NCBI RefSeq assembly: GCF_000172795.2
Contig: NZ_CP020950.1
Location: 186,001 to 250,000, forward strand
DNA from: Rhizobium sp. CIAT894
Lineage (GTDB): Bacteria; Pseudomonadota; Alphaproteobacteria; Rhizobiales; Rhizobiaceae
Direction: 5' to 3'
DNA: 64,000 bases
The notes under the pieces were generated by a model. The model did not search any database. It was not told the DNA's origin and saw only the letters and a list, made by a program, of their open reading frames with translations. Positions 17,041 to 25,390 of this stretch are shown one piece after another. Each line of letters begins with the position of its first letter. Positions within the stretch are counted from its first letter, which is position 1. The position numbers were made by a program, and so were the translations under genes.

Positions 17041-19839
17041 ATGAAACACGTACGTCAATCGGAACGCACATCCCGCCCCGAACAGCCTGTGGAAGTGCAG
17101 ATGGCGACTGATGCTCAAATCGACCAGGGGCGTGGAGCCTTCCGCAACGCGGTCAATGCCAGCCCTCCGCTTGCCACGGGCACGGCCCCGCCATTTTCGG
17201 AAGCCTCCGTTGTCCGGCCATCGCACGGTCACGACGCAGATGTCGCAAGTCTGAAGCAACCGTTTGAGAAGGCTTTCCGGGCGAATCCCCGGCATCCTGC
17301 GACAAACGTCGACTTGCCATTCAACGCCGAAGAGATGTCCAGTGCCGTCGTACTCGACGCGATCCCGTTACCCGTCTTCTTCAAAAACAGAGATGGGATA
17401 CACCTTGGTTGCAACAGGGCCTTCGAAAGCTTCTCCGGCCGCTCAAAGGGAGATATTATCGGAAAAACCGTTTTCGATTTGGTGCCCGCACCCATAGCCG
17501 AGACGTATGCCGCGTTGGACGAGGCGCTTTTTGCAAATGGCGGTGTTCAGCAATATGAAGCAAAGGCCACCACCGAGAATGGTGGTGTCGTTGATCTTTT
17601 ACTCAGCAAGACCGCAATCACTGATATCGCTGGTAACAGGATCGGCTTGGTTGGCGCGATGTTGGACATCACAGAGCGAAAACGTGCGGAGCATGATCTC
17701 AAAGAGGCTCTTGAATTCGCAGAGGGAATTATTGCCGCCATTCCTGACGTTCTGTTCGAGGTAAATGCCGACGGTCGCTACCTGCAGGTCTGGGCAAGGA
17801 ATCAGGAGATCCTGGCGCAGCGAAAAGAAGTGCTGCTCGGCAAGCTTGTCCGCGATGTGCTCCCTCCAGATCAGGCCGACATCGCTATGCTGGCTCTTGA
17901 AGAAGCCGATGAAACCGGCGCCTCCTACGGTCGTTGTGTCCGTATAGCCCTACCAAACGGCGAATCCCGTTGGTTTGAACTGTCGGTCGCAAGGCGACCA
18001 AGCAGCAATCACTCAACCGTCACTTTTCTGGTGTTATCTCGCGATATTACCGAACGAAAGCACGCCGAGGGCACGACTATTGAAGCTCGGGCTCGCCTCC
18101 TAAGTGTCCTGCAGACCATTCCGGATATGGTATGGCTGAAAGACGTAACAGGCAAATATCTGTTGTGCAATCATGCCTTCGAAGAATTGGTCGGCAAGGC
18201 AGAAGCGGAAATCGTCGGGAAAACGGATTATGACCTGTTTACTCCCGAACTCGCCCAGTTTTTTCGTGACAAGGATGAGGAGGCCATGCAAGCCGGCCGT
18301 ATTCTCATCAATGAGGAACGGTTTACCGCTCACGAGGACGGTCGATCAACGCTTTTGGAGACTCGTAAGGTTCCGGTATTCACGGGGGGAAAGCTGATGG
18401 GGATCCTCGGCGTCGCCCGCGATATCACCGAACTGGACACGTCCCGTAAGAAAATCCATCAGATGGCATTCTACGATTCTCTGACCGGCCTGCCTAACCG
18501 GACACTTTTCAATGAACGGCTACGCGAGATGATCGGGGACGCGGCTTCGGCGGGCCAGCGAGCCGGGGTGATGCTGATCGACATGGACCATTTCAAAGCG
18601 ATCAATGACACTATGGGACATCCCGTCGGTGACGAGTTGCTGCGGCAGGTGGCGACACGCATGAAAAAAGGCGTCCGTGCCAGCGACACCGTGGCGAGAC
18701 TCGGTGGAGATGAATTTGCAGTCTTGCTGCCCAATGTTCAGGACAATGACGATTTGGCTCAAATTGCCAGCAGAATGCTTGCCGCATTCGGCGAACGCTT
18801 CATGCTTTCCGACAGGGAGATCTTTGTATCCTGCAGCATCGGGATATCGGTATTTCCAAATGACGGCGACGCTCCCGACGATTTGGTGAAATATGCGGAT
18901 TCTGCGATGTATTTGGCGAAGCGCTCGGGGCGTAGCAACTTCCGCTTCTACTCAAAGGATCTCACGATTGGGGCTGAAAAGCGCCTAGCGCTAGAATCAG
19001 ACCTACGCCTAGCTTTGAAACATGAGCAACTTGAACTCCATTATCAGCCAAAGGTCCTATTGGACAACGGAAAGGTGATCGGTTCAGAAGCACTGCTACG
19101 ATGGCATCATCCGAAGATGGGAATGATCCCTCCGGGAGAATTCATAGGTGTCGCCGAGGAAACGGGATTGATCATCGATCTTGGACGATGGGTGCTGCAT
19201 GAGGCGTGTTGCACGGCTGCCGTCATGAATGCAGATGGACTGCCCCCGCACAAGATTGCGATAAATTTGTCTCCTAAGCAGTTTCAATGCCCGCGTTTGT
19301 CGCAAACGGTGGCGGACGTATTGCAGGAAACCGGTTGTCGTGCGGAGTGGATCGAGGTTGAAATAACTGAGAGTCTCCTGCTCCATAACTGCGAGGGCGT
19401 TTCGACGACACTCTCTCAATTGCATGCGAGCGGAATTTCCATAGCGATCGATGATTTCGGCACCGGCTACTCATCTCTGAGCTATTTGGCTAACTTTCCC
19501 ATTGATACCCTCAAAATTGACCGGTCATTCATCAATCGATCCGACAAGCGAAGTAGAGAACTGGTCAAGGCAATTCTCTCAATTGCGCGCTGCCTAGGGC
19601 AAAATGTAGTCGCTGAGGGCGTGGAGACGGTCGATCAAGAAAAATTCTTGGCTGAAAGCGGCTGCGCTGTGGCACAGGGGTTCTACTATAGCAAGCCCAT
19701 CCCGAAGTCCGAACTTCTCGCTGCAAACGCAGTGCCCGAGTTCTCTCGCGCTGATTCCCATCTTACGCCGATGCCCGCAGAGGAAGGGGTGGCACTCATG
19801 CGCTTGCCTCCCGCATCTGTTGGGACCCGAACCGCGTGA
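17041..19839 (+). CDS. PAS-PAS-PAS diguanylate cyclase/phosphodiesterase (GGDEF-EAL)
   Basis: A 932-residue soluble signalling protein. Three PAS domains occupy about residues 100-465, each ending in a DITERK- or DITELD-type junction. The GGDEF domain follows with an intact RLGGDEFAVLL near 555, and the EAL domain has EALLRWHHP near 685, ITESLLLHN, and DDFGTGYSSLSYL. Both catalytic signatures look complete, so it could make or degrade cyclic di-GMP depending on the PAS input. No membrane span is visible. ATG 17041 follows AGGACAGG; an in-frame TTG lies 33 bases earlier. It comes 175 bases after the chemoreceptor gene in the same direction, which suggests shared control of motility or attachment. 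Confidence 0.93.
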   Translation: MKHVRQSERTSRPEQPVEVQMATDAQIDQGRGAFRNAVNASPPLATGTAPPFSEASVVRPSHGHDADVASLKQPFEKAFRANPRHPATNVDLPFNAEEMSSAVVLDAIPLPVFFKNRDGIHLGCNRAFESFSGRSKGDIIGKTVFDLVPAPIAETYAALDEALFANGGVQQYEAKATTENGGVVDLLLSKTAITDIAGNRIGLVGAMLDITERKRAEHDLKEALEFAEGIIAAIPDVLFEVNADGRYLQVWARNQEILAQRKEVLLGKLVRDVLPPDQADIAMLALEEADETGASYGRCVRIALPNGESRWFELSVARRPSSNHSTVTFLVLSRDITERKHAEGTTIEARARLLSVLQTIPDMVWLKDVTGKYLLCNHAFEELVGKAEAEIVGKTDYDLFTPELAQFFRDKDEEAMQAGRILINEERFTAHEDGRSTLLETRKVPVFTGGKLMGILGVARDITELDTSRKKIHQMAFYDSLTGLPNRTLFNERLREMIGDAASAGQRAGVMLIDMDHFKAINDTMGHPVGDELLRQVATRMKKGVRASDTVARLGGDEFAVLLPNVQDNDDLAQIASRMLAAFGERFMLSDREIFVSCSIGISVFPNDGDAPDDLVKYADSAMYLAKRSGRSNFRFYSKDLTIGAEKRLALESDLRLALKHEQLELHYQPKVLLDNGKVIGSEALLRWHHPKMGMIPPGEFIGVAEETGLIIDLGRWVLHEACCTAAVMNADGLPPHKIAINLSPKQFQCPRLSQTVADVLQETGCRAEWIEVEITESLLLHNCEGVSTTLSQLHASGISIAIDDFGTGYSSLSYLANFPIDTLKIDRSFINRSDKRSRELVKAILSIARCLGQNVVAEGVETVDQEKFLAESGCAVAQGFYYSKPIPKSELLAANAVPEFSRADSHLTPMPAEEGVALMRLPPASVGTRTA

Positions 19840-20117
19840 AGCCTACGGCTAACAGCGCGCAGGATCCACGCCACCTGCGGCGCTGTTTATACCGCACTCA
19901 TCCAACGGAAGCCCAAACTACTCTGGGCGATTGGATAAAACGCGGACCAATAGGAACTACTGAAAACTTCAGGTGCTTTGATGTTCCGAAATATGCAGGC
20001 CCTGTACCGAATTGCGCGACGAAACATACGTTGACGTGTTTTCGCTTTCGATTGCCATTGCAAAGACTTGCCCAGTACAATCTACTATTCTGAGTCAATA
20101 TCGTCAAAAGCATAACC

Positions 20118-20324
20118 GTGCAAAAGCTCATCCCATTTCCCCATCCGAATAGAAATTCTGCGGATTTGAAAAGTTCAACTGCGAATTCGAATGGCTCCGG
20201 ACATTTCGACATCATCCAATCGCTGAAATCGGAACTTCACGATTTGGCTAGTGCCGTAAATCAGTTGGAGGCGCTATGTGAGTCATACCGATCCCAAGCT
20301 GATACGTGCTCGCAACCTGACTGA
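20118..20324 (+). CDS. Small hypothetical protein
   Basis: A possible 68-residue protein starting at GTG 20118, rich in serine and asparagine, with a helical second half (HFDIIQSLKSELHDLASAVNQLEALCESY) that could form a short coiled coil. I recognise no family. The stretch 19840-20117 before it carries no gene. Its reality rests only on composition and open frame. Confidence 0.3.
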   Translation: MQKLIPFPHPNRNSADLKSSTANSNGSGHFDIIQSLKSELHDLASAVNQLEALCESYRSQADTCSQPD

Positions 20325-20581
20325 ACGACTGAGCGTCCGCGCTTGTCATCGTATTCCCTATGACCCTCTCTGGGCGTGGCGGCCAGTGGTTCGTTGAATC
20401 TTGCCAAACGTTCCCGGATCCCACCACTTCCCGAACACGGGAGCTTCAATTCGATCAACTCGAAACTTTCGGCCATTTGAACGGGTGGCGGAAAAAAAAC
20501 GCCAGTGATTGCGCCGTGATTTCGTAATGGTTCTGCCTATTTGCTGAAGGCGGTCGGCCGATTGGAATGCTCCATCAGACC

Positions 20582-20847
20582 TCAACTTACCGGCAGCAAG
20601 GACTGCAGGTTCGATAGCTTCTTTTCGTGGATGAGGATATACGGATCCTCGAACTCTACCCGCATCTTGTCCTGGTTGGCGACGAAGTAGGGGCTGAGGT
20701 ACGGGTCGAATTGCATGCGCGCGAAGACTACGAGTTTGGTCTCGGCGGTCTTGGCTTCCTCGACGAAATGGCACTCTCGTTGCTAACCTTCTCCATTGCG
20801 TCGACGAGGAACGGCCGCGCAAGGTCGATGCCACGCTTCGGGTCCAT
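20582..20847 (-). pseudogene. Frameshifted gene remnant of unknown family
   Basis: Reading leftwards from ATG 20847 gives MDPKRGIDLARPFLVDAMEK. After about 25 residues the protein-like sequence continues in another frame as [15 protein letters not shown] and then [20 protein letters not shown], ending in [14 protein letters not shown] and a stop at 20582-20584. The length is not a multiple of three, so one indel near 20785 breaks the gene. The composition of both parts looks like real protein, but I recognise no family. The region 20325-20581 holds nothing else I can support. Confidence 0.5.
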
Positions 20848-21105
20848 CGATTCATCCCGGACGCTCCCGCCTTGCGTAATAGACTGGATTTTTCATTTCT
20901 GCCTGGGTTTCAAACCTGTCTCGCCGTGGTGTTGCTGCATCCCGTCCTGCCCCGGCTTTTGGTCCTGCCAGGCTCGCGCTGCCCGCAACGGCTTTGCCGT
21001 CCTTCACTTCGTTGCGGCCCTGCGGGTGCTGGCCGCACTTGCAGCCTGGCTTTTGGACCGCCGTAGCAGGTCGCGATGGCCGCGACCTCGAACGGAGGTT
21101 CAGAG

Positions 21106-22026
21106 ATGAACAGGCAGCAATCCAATCAACGATCCGATATCTACCGCCGCATCACCACCAAGATCATCGCCGATCTCAAACAGGGCGTCCGTCCATGGAC
21201 CAAGCCATGGACGACGGGAGGCTGGACAGCCGAGGTCAGCCGGCCACTGCGCCACAATGGCCAACCCTACACCGGCATCAATGCTCTGCTCCTCTGGTCT
21301 GAAGCCATCGCCCGCGGCTTTGCATCACCAAGGTGGATGACGTTTCGCCAGGCAATCGAGCTCGGCGGCGCCGTCCGCAGGGGCGAAACCGGCACGACCG
21401 TCGTCTTCGCCAGCTCTTTCATCCGCGCCGAGACGACGGAGACAGGCGCCGAAATCGAACGCGACATCCCCTTCCTCAAAACCTACACCGTGTTCAACAC
21501 CGACCAGATCACCGGCCTTGATGGCCTTGCCCATTCCATCGCGCCTGACCAGGATTGGATGAGCCGCATCGGTGCTGCCGGCCGCTTCTTTGCCAATACC
21601 GGCGCCCTGATCCGCCATGGAGGATCGGCGGCCTATTATGCTGCTGCCCGTGACTACATCCAGATGCCGTGCTTCGACGCTTTCCGGGACGATGCATCCT
21701 ATGTCGCCGTTCTCAGTCACGAGATGACGCACTGGACCGCTGCACCGCGAAGGCTCGATCGGGATCTCAGCCGCTATGCGAAAGACAGGAGCGAACGCGC
21801 CCGCGAAGAGCTCATTGCCGAACTCGGCAGCTGCTTTCTCTGCGCCGATCTTGGTATCGTCCCCGAGCTCGAACCACGCCCCGACCATGCAAGCTATCTC
21901 GATGACTGGCTCAAGGTTCTCGGCAGCGACAAGCGTGCCATCTTTTCAGCGGCAGCTCATGCCCAGCGCGCGGTCGACTATCTGCATGACTTGCAGCCGG
22001 ACCTCAACGAGGAGGAGGCGGCGTGA
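21106..22026 (+). CDS. ArdC-like antirestriction protein (ssDNA-binding and zincin domains)
   Basis: A 306-residue protein of the ArdC family on mobile elements. The N-terminal half (DIYRRITTKIIADLKQGVR, then PWTKPW and a GINALLLW segment) is the single-stranded-DNA-binding domain. The C-terminal half is a metallopeptidase-like domain with the zinc motif LSHEMTHWT near residue 205 and a second acidic segment AREELIAELGSCFL. Plasmid members protect incoming single-stranded DNA from restriction in the new host. GGAGG before ATG 21106 fixes the start. Its position ahead of the transfer genes fits expression early after conjugation. Confidence 0.88.
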   Translation: MNRQQSNQRSDIYRRITTKIIADLKQGVRPWTKPWTTGGWTAEVSRPLRHNGQPYTGINALLLWSEAIARGFASPRWMTFRQAIELGGAVRRGETGTTVVFASSFIRAETTETGAEIERDIPFLKTYTVFNTDQITGLDGLAHSIAPDQDWMSRIGAAGRFFANTGALIRHGGSAAYYAAARDYIQMPCFDAFRDDASYVAVLSHEMTHWTAAPRRLDRDLSRYAKDRSERAREELIAELGSCFLCADLGIVPELEPRPDHASYLDDWLKVLGSDKRAIFSAAAHAQRAVDYLHDLQPDLNEEEAA

Positions 22027-22136
22027 GCCGTCTCCTTCTTCGCCACCCGGACGCCGCCCACTGCCGCGACCCGACGGCCGGAAGCTCCTATCCCGCGAAC
22101 CGGCGTCTAAAATCGTCAGGCATTGACCTCGCGCAG

Positions 22137-22319
22137 CTAGTGGGGCGTGTTCACCGGCATATTGAAGTGACGCGCGAAGTATTCCGACGGCGTCGTCATG
22201 CGGCCCGTGGTGAGAACCAGCGCATCCCCTCGACCGTCGATGCTGAAAATCACGCGACTGTGCAGGCTTACAACCTCCTCCGGCAGATCCTCCCTTAGCA
22301 TCGCGATGGCGGAAGCCAT
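22137..22319 (-). CDS. Small hypothetical protein, possibly a truncated gene
   Basis: A 60-residue frame (MASAIAMLREDLPEEVVSLH, then a RVIFSIDGRGDALVLTTGRM segment). The composition is protein-like, and the same frame continues upstream for about 30 codons without a start codon, until a stop. It may be the end of a longer gene whose beginning was lost. I recognise no family. Confidence 0.35.
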   Translation of the reverse strand: MASAIAMLREDLPEEVVSLHSRVIFSIDGRGDALVLTTGRMTTPSEYFARHFNMPVNTPH

Positions 22320-22419
22320 CGTCCGCCGAGGGCGAACGAGAACGATGTCCCGCGCGAACGAGTCGTCGTGCGTAGCATCGAGAGAAGCGTTGATGACAGC
22401 GGGTCGTCGGATGATCTAT

Positions 22420-22661
22420 TTGGAACTAGCAAAAAATATTGCTTTGATAAATTTGCGCTGACAGCTTTGGCCGCGGCCTCAACACGAGCGGGTGCCTGCA
22501 GCCGCTGGCGCGCATTGGAAAGATGGAGGCGGACGGTTTGAATGGATAAGTTTCAGTCTCCTATGGATAGCACCGTCACTATCGCCGTCGGATAAAAGCT
22601 GCAAACAACGTCTTTCCTGTTTCGTCAGATCCTGCCTGGGATTAGCGATCTCTCCGTCCAA
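22420..22661 (-). pseudogene. Remnant of a LuxR-type helix-turn-helix regulator, frameshifted
   Basis: Leftwards from 22661 one frame reads DLTKQERRCLQLLSDGDSD and AIHRRLK, the first part of a LuxR-family DNA-binding domain (family pattern LTxREREVLxLLAxG). The rest of that domain is in another frame: TVRLHLSNARQRLQAPARVE and AAAKAVSANL, matching the family's NTVxxHLxNAxxKL helix. A single indel between them explains the break. The N-terminal ligand or receiver part is absent. This is the decayed end of a regulator, perhaps once a quorum-sensing or two-component protein of the transfer region. Confidence 0.55.
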
Positions 22662-23080
22662 ACGCGTTGGACCCGTTCATGAAATCTGTTTTCGCTTGGC
22701 GCGTAATGCCGGATAGACACTGGAGAGCCAACCATCGGCGCCCTCACCGGTAGGTCATGTTCCAGCCGAGTTCGCCGGTGCGCAACGCGCTCCATATGCT
22801 GAGCGGCGACGGAGATAGGGAACGCACGGGCGGGGGCAGTCGGTCCCGCCTCCCTGACGGCCGCTATGCTGAGGCTCCTGCGGCTGCCCTTGTTCCGCCC
22901 TTAGCGTGTCGAGAATTCCCGAAATCCGCCTGACGGCGCCGCTATGCTGATTTCTCCGATACTCTTCATTGTTTGAGTGGAACCCGCCTGCGGGCGGGTT
23001 GCCCCCGGATCGCTGCCGGCAACCATACGATCGGGACTGCCAGATGATTCGCATCTCACTCCATTAAAGCCGAAAATCAG
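22662..23080. other. Gene-poor region with short repeats downstream of the rctA-like gene
   Basis: No protein I can support is encoded here. A 20-base unit, CCTGACGGCCGCTATGCTGA at 22853-22872, recurs with two extra bases at 22929-22950, and a related CATATGCTGAGCGGC lies near 22793. A perfect hairpin is at 22981-23000. These could be regulatory sites or pieces of a decayed repeat. Confidence 0.4.
22981..23000. repeat. Perfect 8-bp-stem inverted repeat
   Basis: AACCCGCC and GGCGGGTT pair perfectly around a TGCG loop. The hairpin is about 80 bases beyond the stop of the leftward regulator gene, where a terminator would be expected, but no T-run follows on either strand. Confidence 0.5.
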
Positions 23081-23452
23081 TCAGTTTAACCCCGCCTCCT
23101 GGCTGGTGCGGAAAGAGCTCAGCTTGCTCAGGAGGTCCTCAGAGATCTCGAATTGCCGCGCCGTCCCGCGGCCCATGGAGTTCTTCCCCATCGTCTCCAC
23201 CAGCATTCCCCGCTTTACCAAAAGGTCGACCGTCTCCTTCACACCGCTGCGTGTTAGCTCGGTAATCTCAATGATATTAGAGAGTGTTAGCTTCTGGTGG
23301 GCCTGAGTCATGGTGTAGAGGATCGTCATCATGCCGATCTGCTTCAGCCTCGCCTGCGGGGTCTCGTCCTCCAGCGGATGGTCGAGGATCTCATGGAGAA
23401 TAAGTCCCGAGAAGGCAAGGTTGTGCCATTGCGTTTTAATCGCGCTTGTCAT
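23081..23452 (-). CDS. rctA: RctA-like winged-helix regulator of conjugal transfer
   Basis: A 123-residue protein with a MarR-like winged helix: KLTLSNIIEITELTRSGVKETVDLLVKRGML is the helix-turn-helix and the following MGKNSMGRGTARQFEISEDL the wing. In R. etli, RctA is a small winged-helix repressor of the virB and traA genes of the symbiotic plasmid, encoded beside virB. Size, fold and position here, divergent from virB with 98 bases between, all agree. The likely targets are the virB promoter region and perhaps that of traA. The ATG at 23452 has no good ribosome binding site, so the true start may differ. Identification is by fold and context, not by alignment. Confidence 0.7.
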   Translation of the reverse strand: MTSAIKTQWHNLAFSGLILHEILDHPLEDETPQARLKQIGMMTILYTMTQAHQKLTLSNIIEITELTRSGVKETVDLLVKRGMLVETMGKNSMGRGTARQFEISEDLLSKLSSFRTSQEAGLN

Positions 23453-23550
23453 GTCATTTAACTATGTTATATACGGCAGTATGAATGCGGGCAGGCGGAT
23501 TGGGTCTCCCGAAACGCGATACGGCGCCATCGTCTCGAAGGATCCTGTTC
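23453..23550. promoter_or_regulatory. Divergent promoter region between rctA-like gene and virB operon
   Basis: This 98-base gap must contain both the leftward regulator promoter and the rightward promoter of the secretion operon. An AT-rich stretch, TTTAACTATGTTATATACG, at 23457-23475 is the only obvious -10-like region. It is the expected operator of the winged-helix repressor. Confidence 0.55.
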
Positions 23551-24087
23551 ATGAAAAGCCTTCTCCTGAATTCACTGCTTACGGTCTGCTTCGTTGCGCC
23601 ACCCTATCTTATTTTCGGCAGTAAAGCGCGGGCCGAGGATTGGGGATGCCAGGTTATCCTATGCCTTTCCAATCCCGGCGGGCCGACGCAATATGCAGAA
23701 TGCCGGCCGCCGATCCAGAAGCTGTGGCGGGAGCTTGCCGAGGGCCACTCATTCCCGACCTGTAGCGGCGTCGGTTTTCAGAGTTCGCGGCCGGTCTATG
23801 AACCCTATTATTGCGATGCGGGGTACAAGCTCACGACTGATAGCGGTCGCGGCGGTCGGCAAGCAAGCTGCGTGTCGACATCGCCGCAGCCGGTCAGCAA
23901 CAGCCTCTGCTGGGATGGGAACGACTATGCTTCCCGGGACAATTCGGTCCTGTCGCCACATTGGCAGCGCGTGGACGGGCACCGCCAGTGCATGGGCTAT
24001 CCGATAACGCGCCCGAATGTGCGATCGCAGCCGCACTATGTCGATGTCACCATCGACGGCGCCGGTAAACAGCGCGTTTGGTACTGA
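23551..24087 (+). CDS. Cysteine-rich exported protein, first gene of the virB operon
   Basis: A 178-residue protein with a signal peptide (MKSLLLNSLLTVCFVAPPYL, cleaved near KARAED). The mature part has about nine cysteines (for example WGCQVILC, YAECRPP, FPTCSGVGF, PYYCDAGYKL, ASCVST), suggesting several disulfides in the periplasm. I do not recognise a named family. It lies directly ahead of virB1, three bases apart, so it is made with the secretion machine. It could be a minor pilus component or an envelope factor. ATG 23551 was chosen because the signal peptide begins there. Confidence 0.75.
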   Translation: MKSLLLNSLLTVCFVAPPYLIFGSKARAEDWGCQVILCLSNPGGPTQYAECRPPIQKLWRELAEGHSFPTCSGVGFQSSRPVYEPYYCDAGYKLTTDSGRGGRQASCVSTSPQPVSNSLCWDGNDYASRDNSVLSPHWQRVDGHRQCMGYPITRPNVRSQPHYVDVTIDGAGKQRVWY

Positions 24088-24090
24088 CCG

Positions 24091-24732
24091 ATGGGTGCTG
24101 CATTCGTCGAAATCGCGCAAACCTGTGCGCCGATGGTTCAGGTCGAGACGCTGGCCGGCATTGTCAGCCTTGAGAGCCGGTTTCAGCCCTTCGCCATCCG
24201 CATCAACAGCGCCCCGCCACTCGCCGCTCAACCCGCATCGAAGGCCGAAGCGATCGAGGTTGCCACGTCTCTGATTGCCGATCGCCAGGATATTCAGATC
24301 GGCCTTGGCGGTATTGGCATCGAGGCGCTCCAAAAACTGAAGCTATCCGTCGTCGACGCCTTCGATCCCTGCATGAACCTCAAGGCCACGGCTACGCTTC
24401 TCGACGGATACTACCGCGCCGCATTACGCGCGGGGGATCCGGCTCAGGCCGAAAGGGTGATGCTCCAGTCCTATTATGGCCGCGATGATCGATCCCTCGG
24501 CGCCATGGTCAAATATGACGAGCAGGTACGCCAGGAAGCAAAGCAGTTATTGCCGACGCTTGCCTCGCTCACGATTGGCGAACGAGGTGACCAGGCCGGG
24601 TCTGGCGTGCCGACGCAAGATGAGGCGCCGCCGGCGCTTGCGAAACAATCCTCCCAAACCGCTGAGGCCGCATCCTGGGATGTTTTCAGCTCAGGGCGGC
24701 GATCCACGGTTCTCGTTTTCCAGAATGATTGA
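24091..24732 (+). CDS. virB1: VirB1 lytic transglycosylase
   Basis: A 213-residue SLT-type murein hydrolase that opens the peptidoglycan for assembly of the type IV channel. The catalytic glutamate is in GIVSLESRFQPFAIRIN near residue 29; later motifs are IGLGGIGIEAL and FDPCMNLKATATLLDGYY near 90-110, typical of the goose-lysozyme-like fold. No clear signal peptide precedes the domain, as in several VirB1 relatives. The C-terminal 50 residues are low-complexity. It opens the canonical virB1-virB11 order that follows. Confidence 0.9.
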   Translation: MGAAFVEIAQTCAPMVQVETLAGIVSLESRFQPFAIRINSAPPLAAQPASKAEAIEVATSLIADRQDIQIGLGGIGIEALQKLKLSVVDAFDPCMNLKATATLLDGYYRAALRAGDPAQAERVMLQSYYGRDDRSLGAMVKYDEQVRQEAKQLLPTLASLTIGERGDQAGSGVPTQDEAPPALAKQSSQTAEAASWDVFSSGRRSTVLVFQND

Positions 24733-24746
24733 TCGGAGCAAAGTGA

Positions 24747-25046
24747 ATGATCTCCAAAGCCAGTCTTCGCCCCCTTGCCGCATCCACGCTCATGGCGGCC
24801 GCCATTGTCATCTGCTTGGTCGAGCCAGCTTTCGCCCAGGCCGCCGGCATCGAAACCGTGCTGCAGAACATCGTCGACATGCTGACAGGCAATATCGCCC
24901 GTCTGCTGGCGGTCATCGCCGTCATCATCATCTGCATCGCCTGGATGTTCGGCTACATGGATTTGAGGCGGGCCGGCTTCTGGATTATCGGGATCGGCGG
25001 CATCTTTGGCGCCACCGAACTGGTCAACACCATCGTCGGGAATTGA
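24747..25046 (+). CDS. virB2: VirB2 pilin
   Basis: A 99-residue major pilin precursor. A long signal sequence ends at AFAQAAG, and two hydrophobic segments follow (IARLLAVIAVIIICIAWMFG and FWIIGIGGIFGATELVNTI) separated by the short basic loop YMDLRRA, the standard VirB2 layout. Processed subunits form the conjugative pilus. It is followed by virB3 after five bases. Confidence 0.92.
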   Translation: MISKASLRPLAASTLMAAAIVICLVEPAFAQAAGIETVLQNIVDMLTGNIARLLAVIAVIIICIAWMFGYMDLRRAGFWIIGIGGIFGATELVNTIVGN

Positions 25047-25051
25047 GCGCC

Positions 25052-25390
25052 ATGGCGAGCATTCCGATCCTCGAAGACGACACGCTGTTTCTCGCCTGCA
25101 CGCGCCCGGCAATGATCGCCGGCGTGACGATGGAGGCGATGGGCGTCAACATCATGCTGACGACCATCCTTTACATCACCGCGGGATCAATCGCCTACGC
25201 GCTGGTCGGGATCGTCTTCCATGTCCTGTTTCGCGCGCTCGTCAAACACGACCACAACATGTTTCGGATCCTGATTGCGTGGATTGAAACCCGCGGCCGC
25301 TCCCGCAATGCCGCCTATTGGGGCGGGGCCACGCTCTCGCCCCTGGCGCTCATCCGACGTTATGACGAAAGGGATCTCAGCTTTGTCTAA
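25052..25390 (+). CDS. virB3: VirB3 inner-membrane protein
   Basis: A 112-residue protein with the family N-terminus (DDTLFLACTRPAMIAGVTMEA) and hydrophobic stretches at about residues 30-60. VirB3 sits in the inner membrane with VirB4 and VirB2. ATG 25052 begins the family match directly. Its end overlaps the start of virB4 by 29 bases, which suggests translational coupling. Confidence 0.92.
   Translation: MASIPILEDDTLFLACTRPAMIAGVTMEAMGVNIMLTTILYITAGSIAYALVGIVFHVLFRALVKHDHNMFRILIAWIETRGRSRNAAYWGGATLSPLALIRRYDERDLSFV

Noticed and set aside
20358..20855. 165-codon minus-strand frame
   Set aside because: Arginine-rich translation; the true protein-like signal lies in the two other minus frames of a broken gene (20582-20847).
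22981..23000. Intrinsic terminator at the hairpin
   Set aside because: The stem is perfect, but no T-run follows on either strand, so it is listed only as a repeat.
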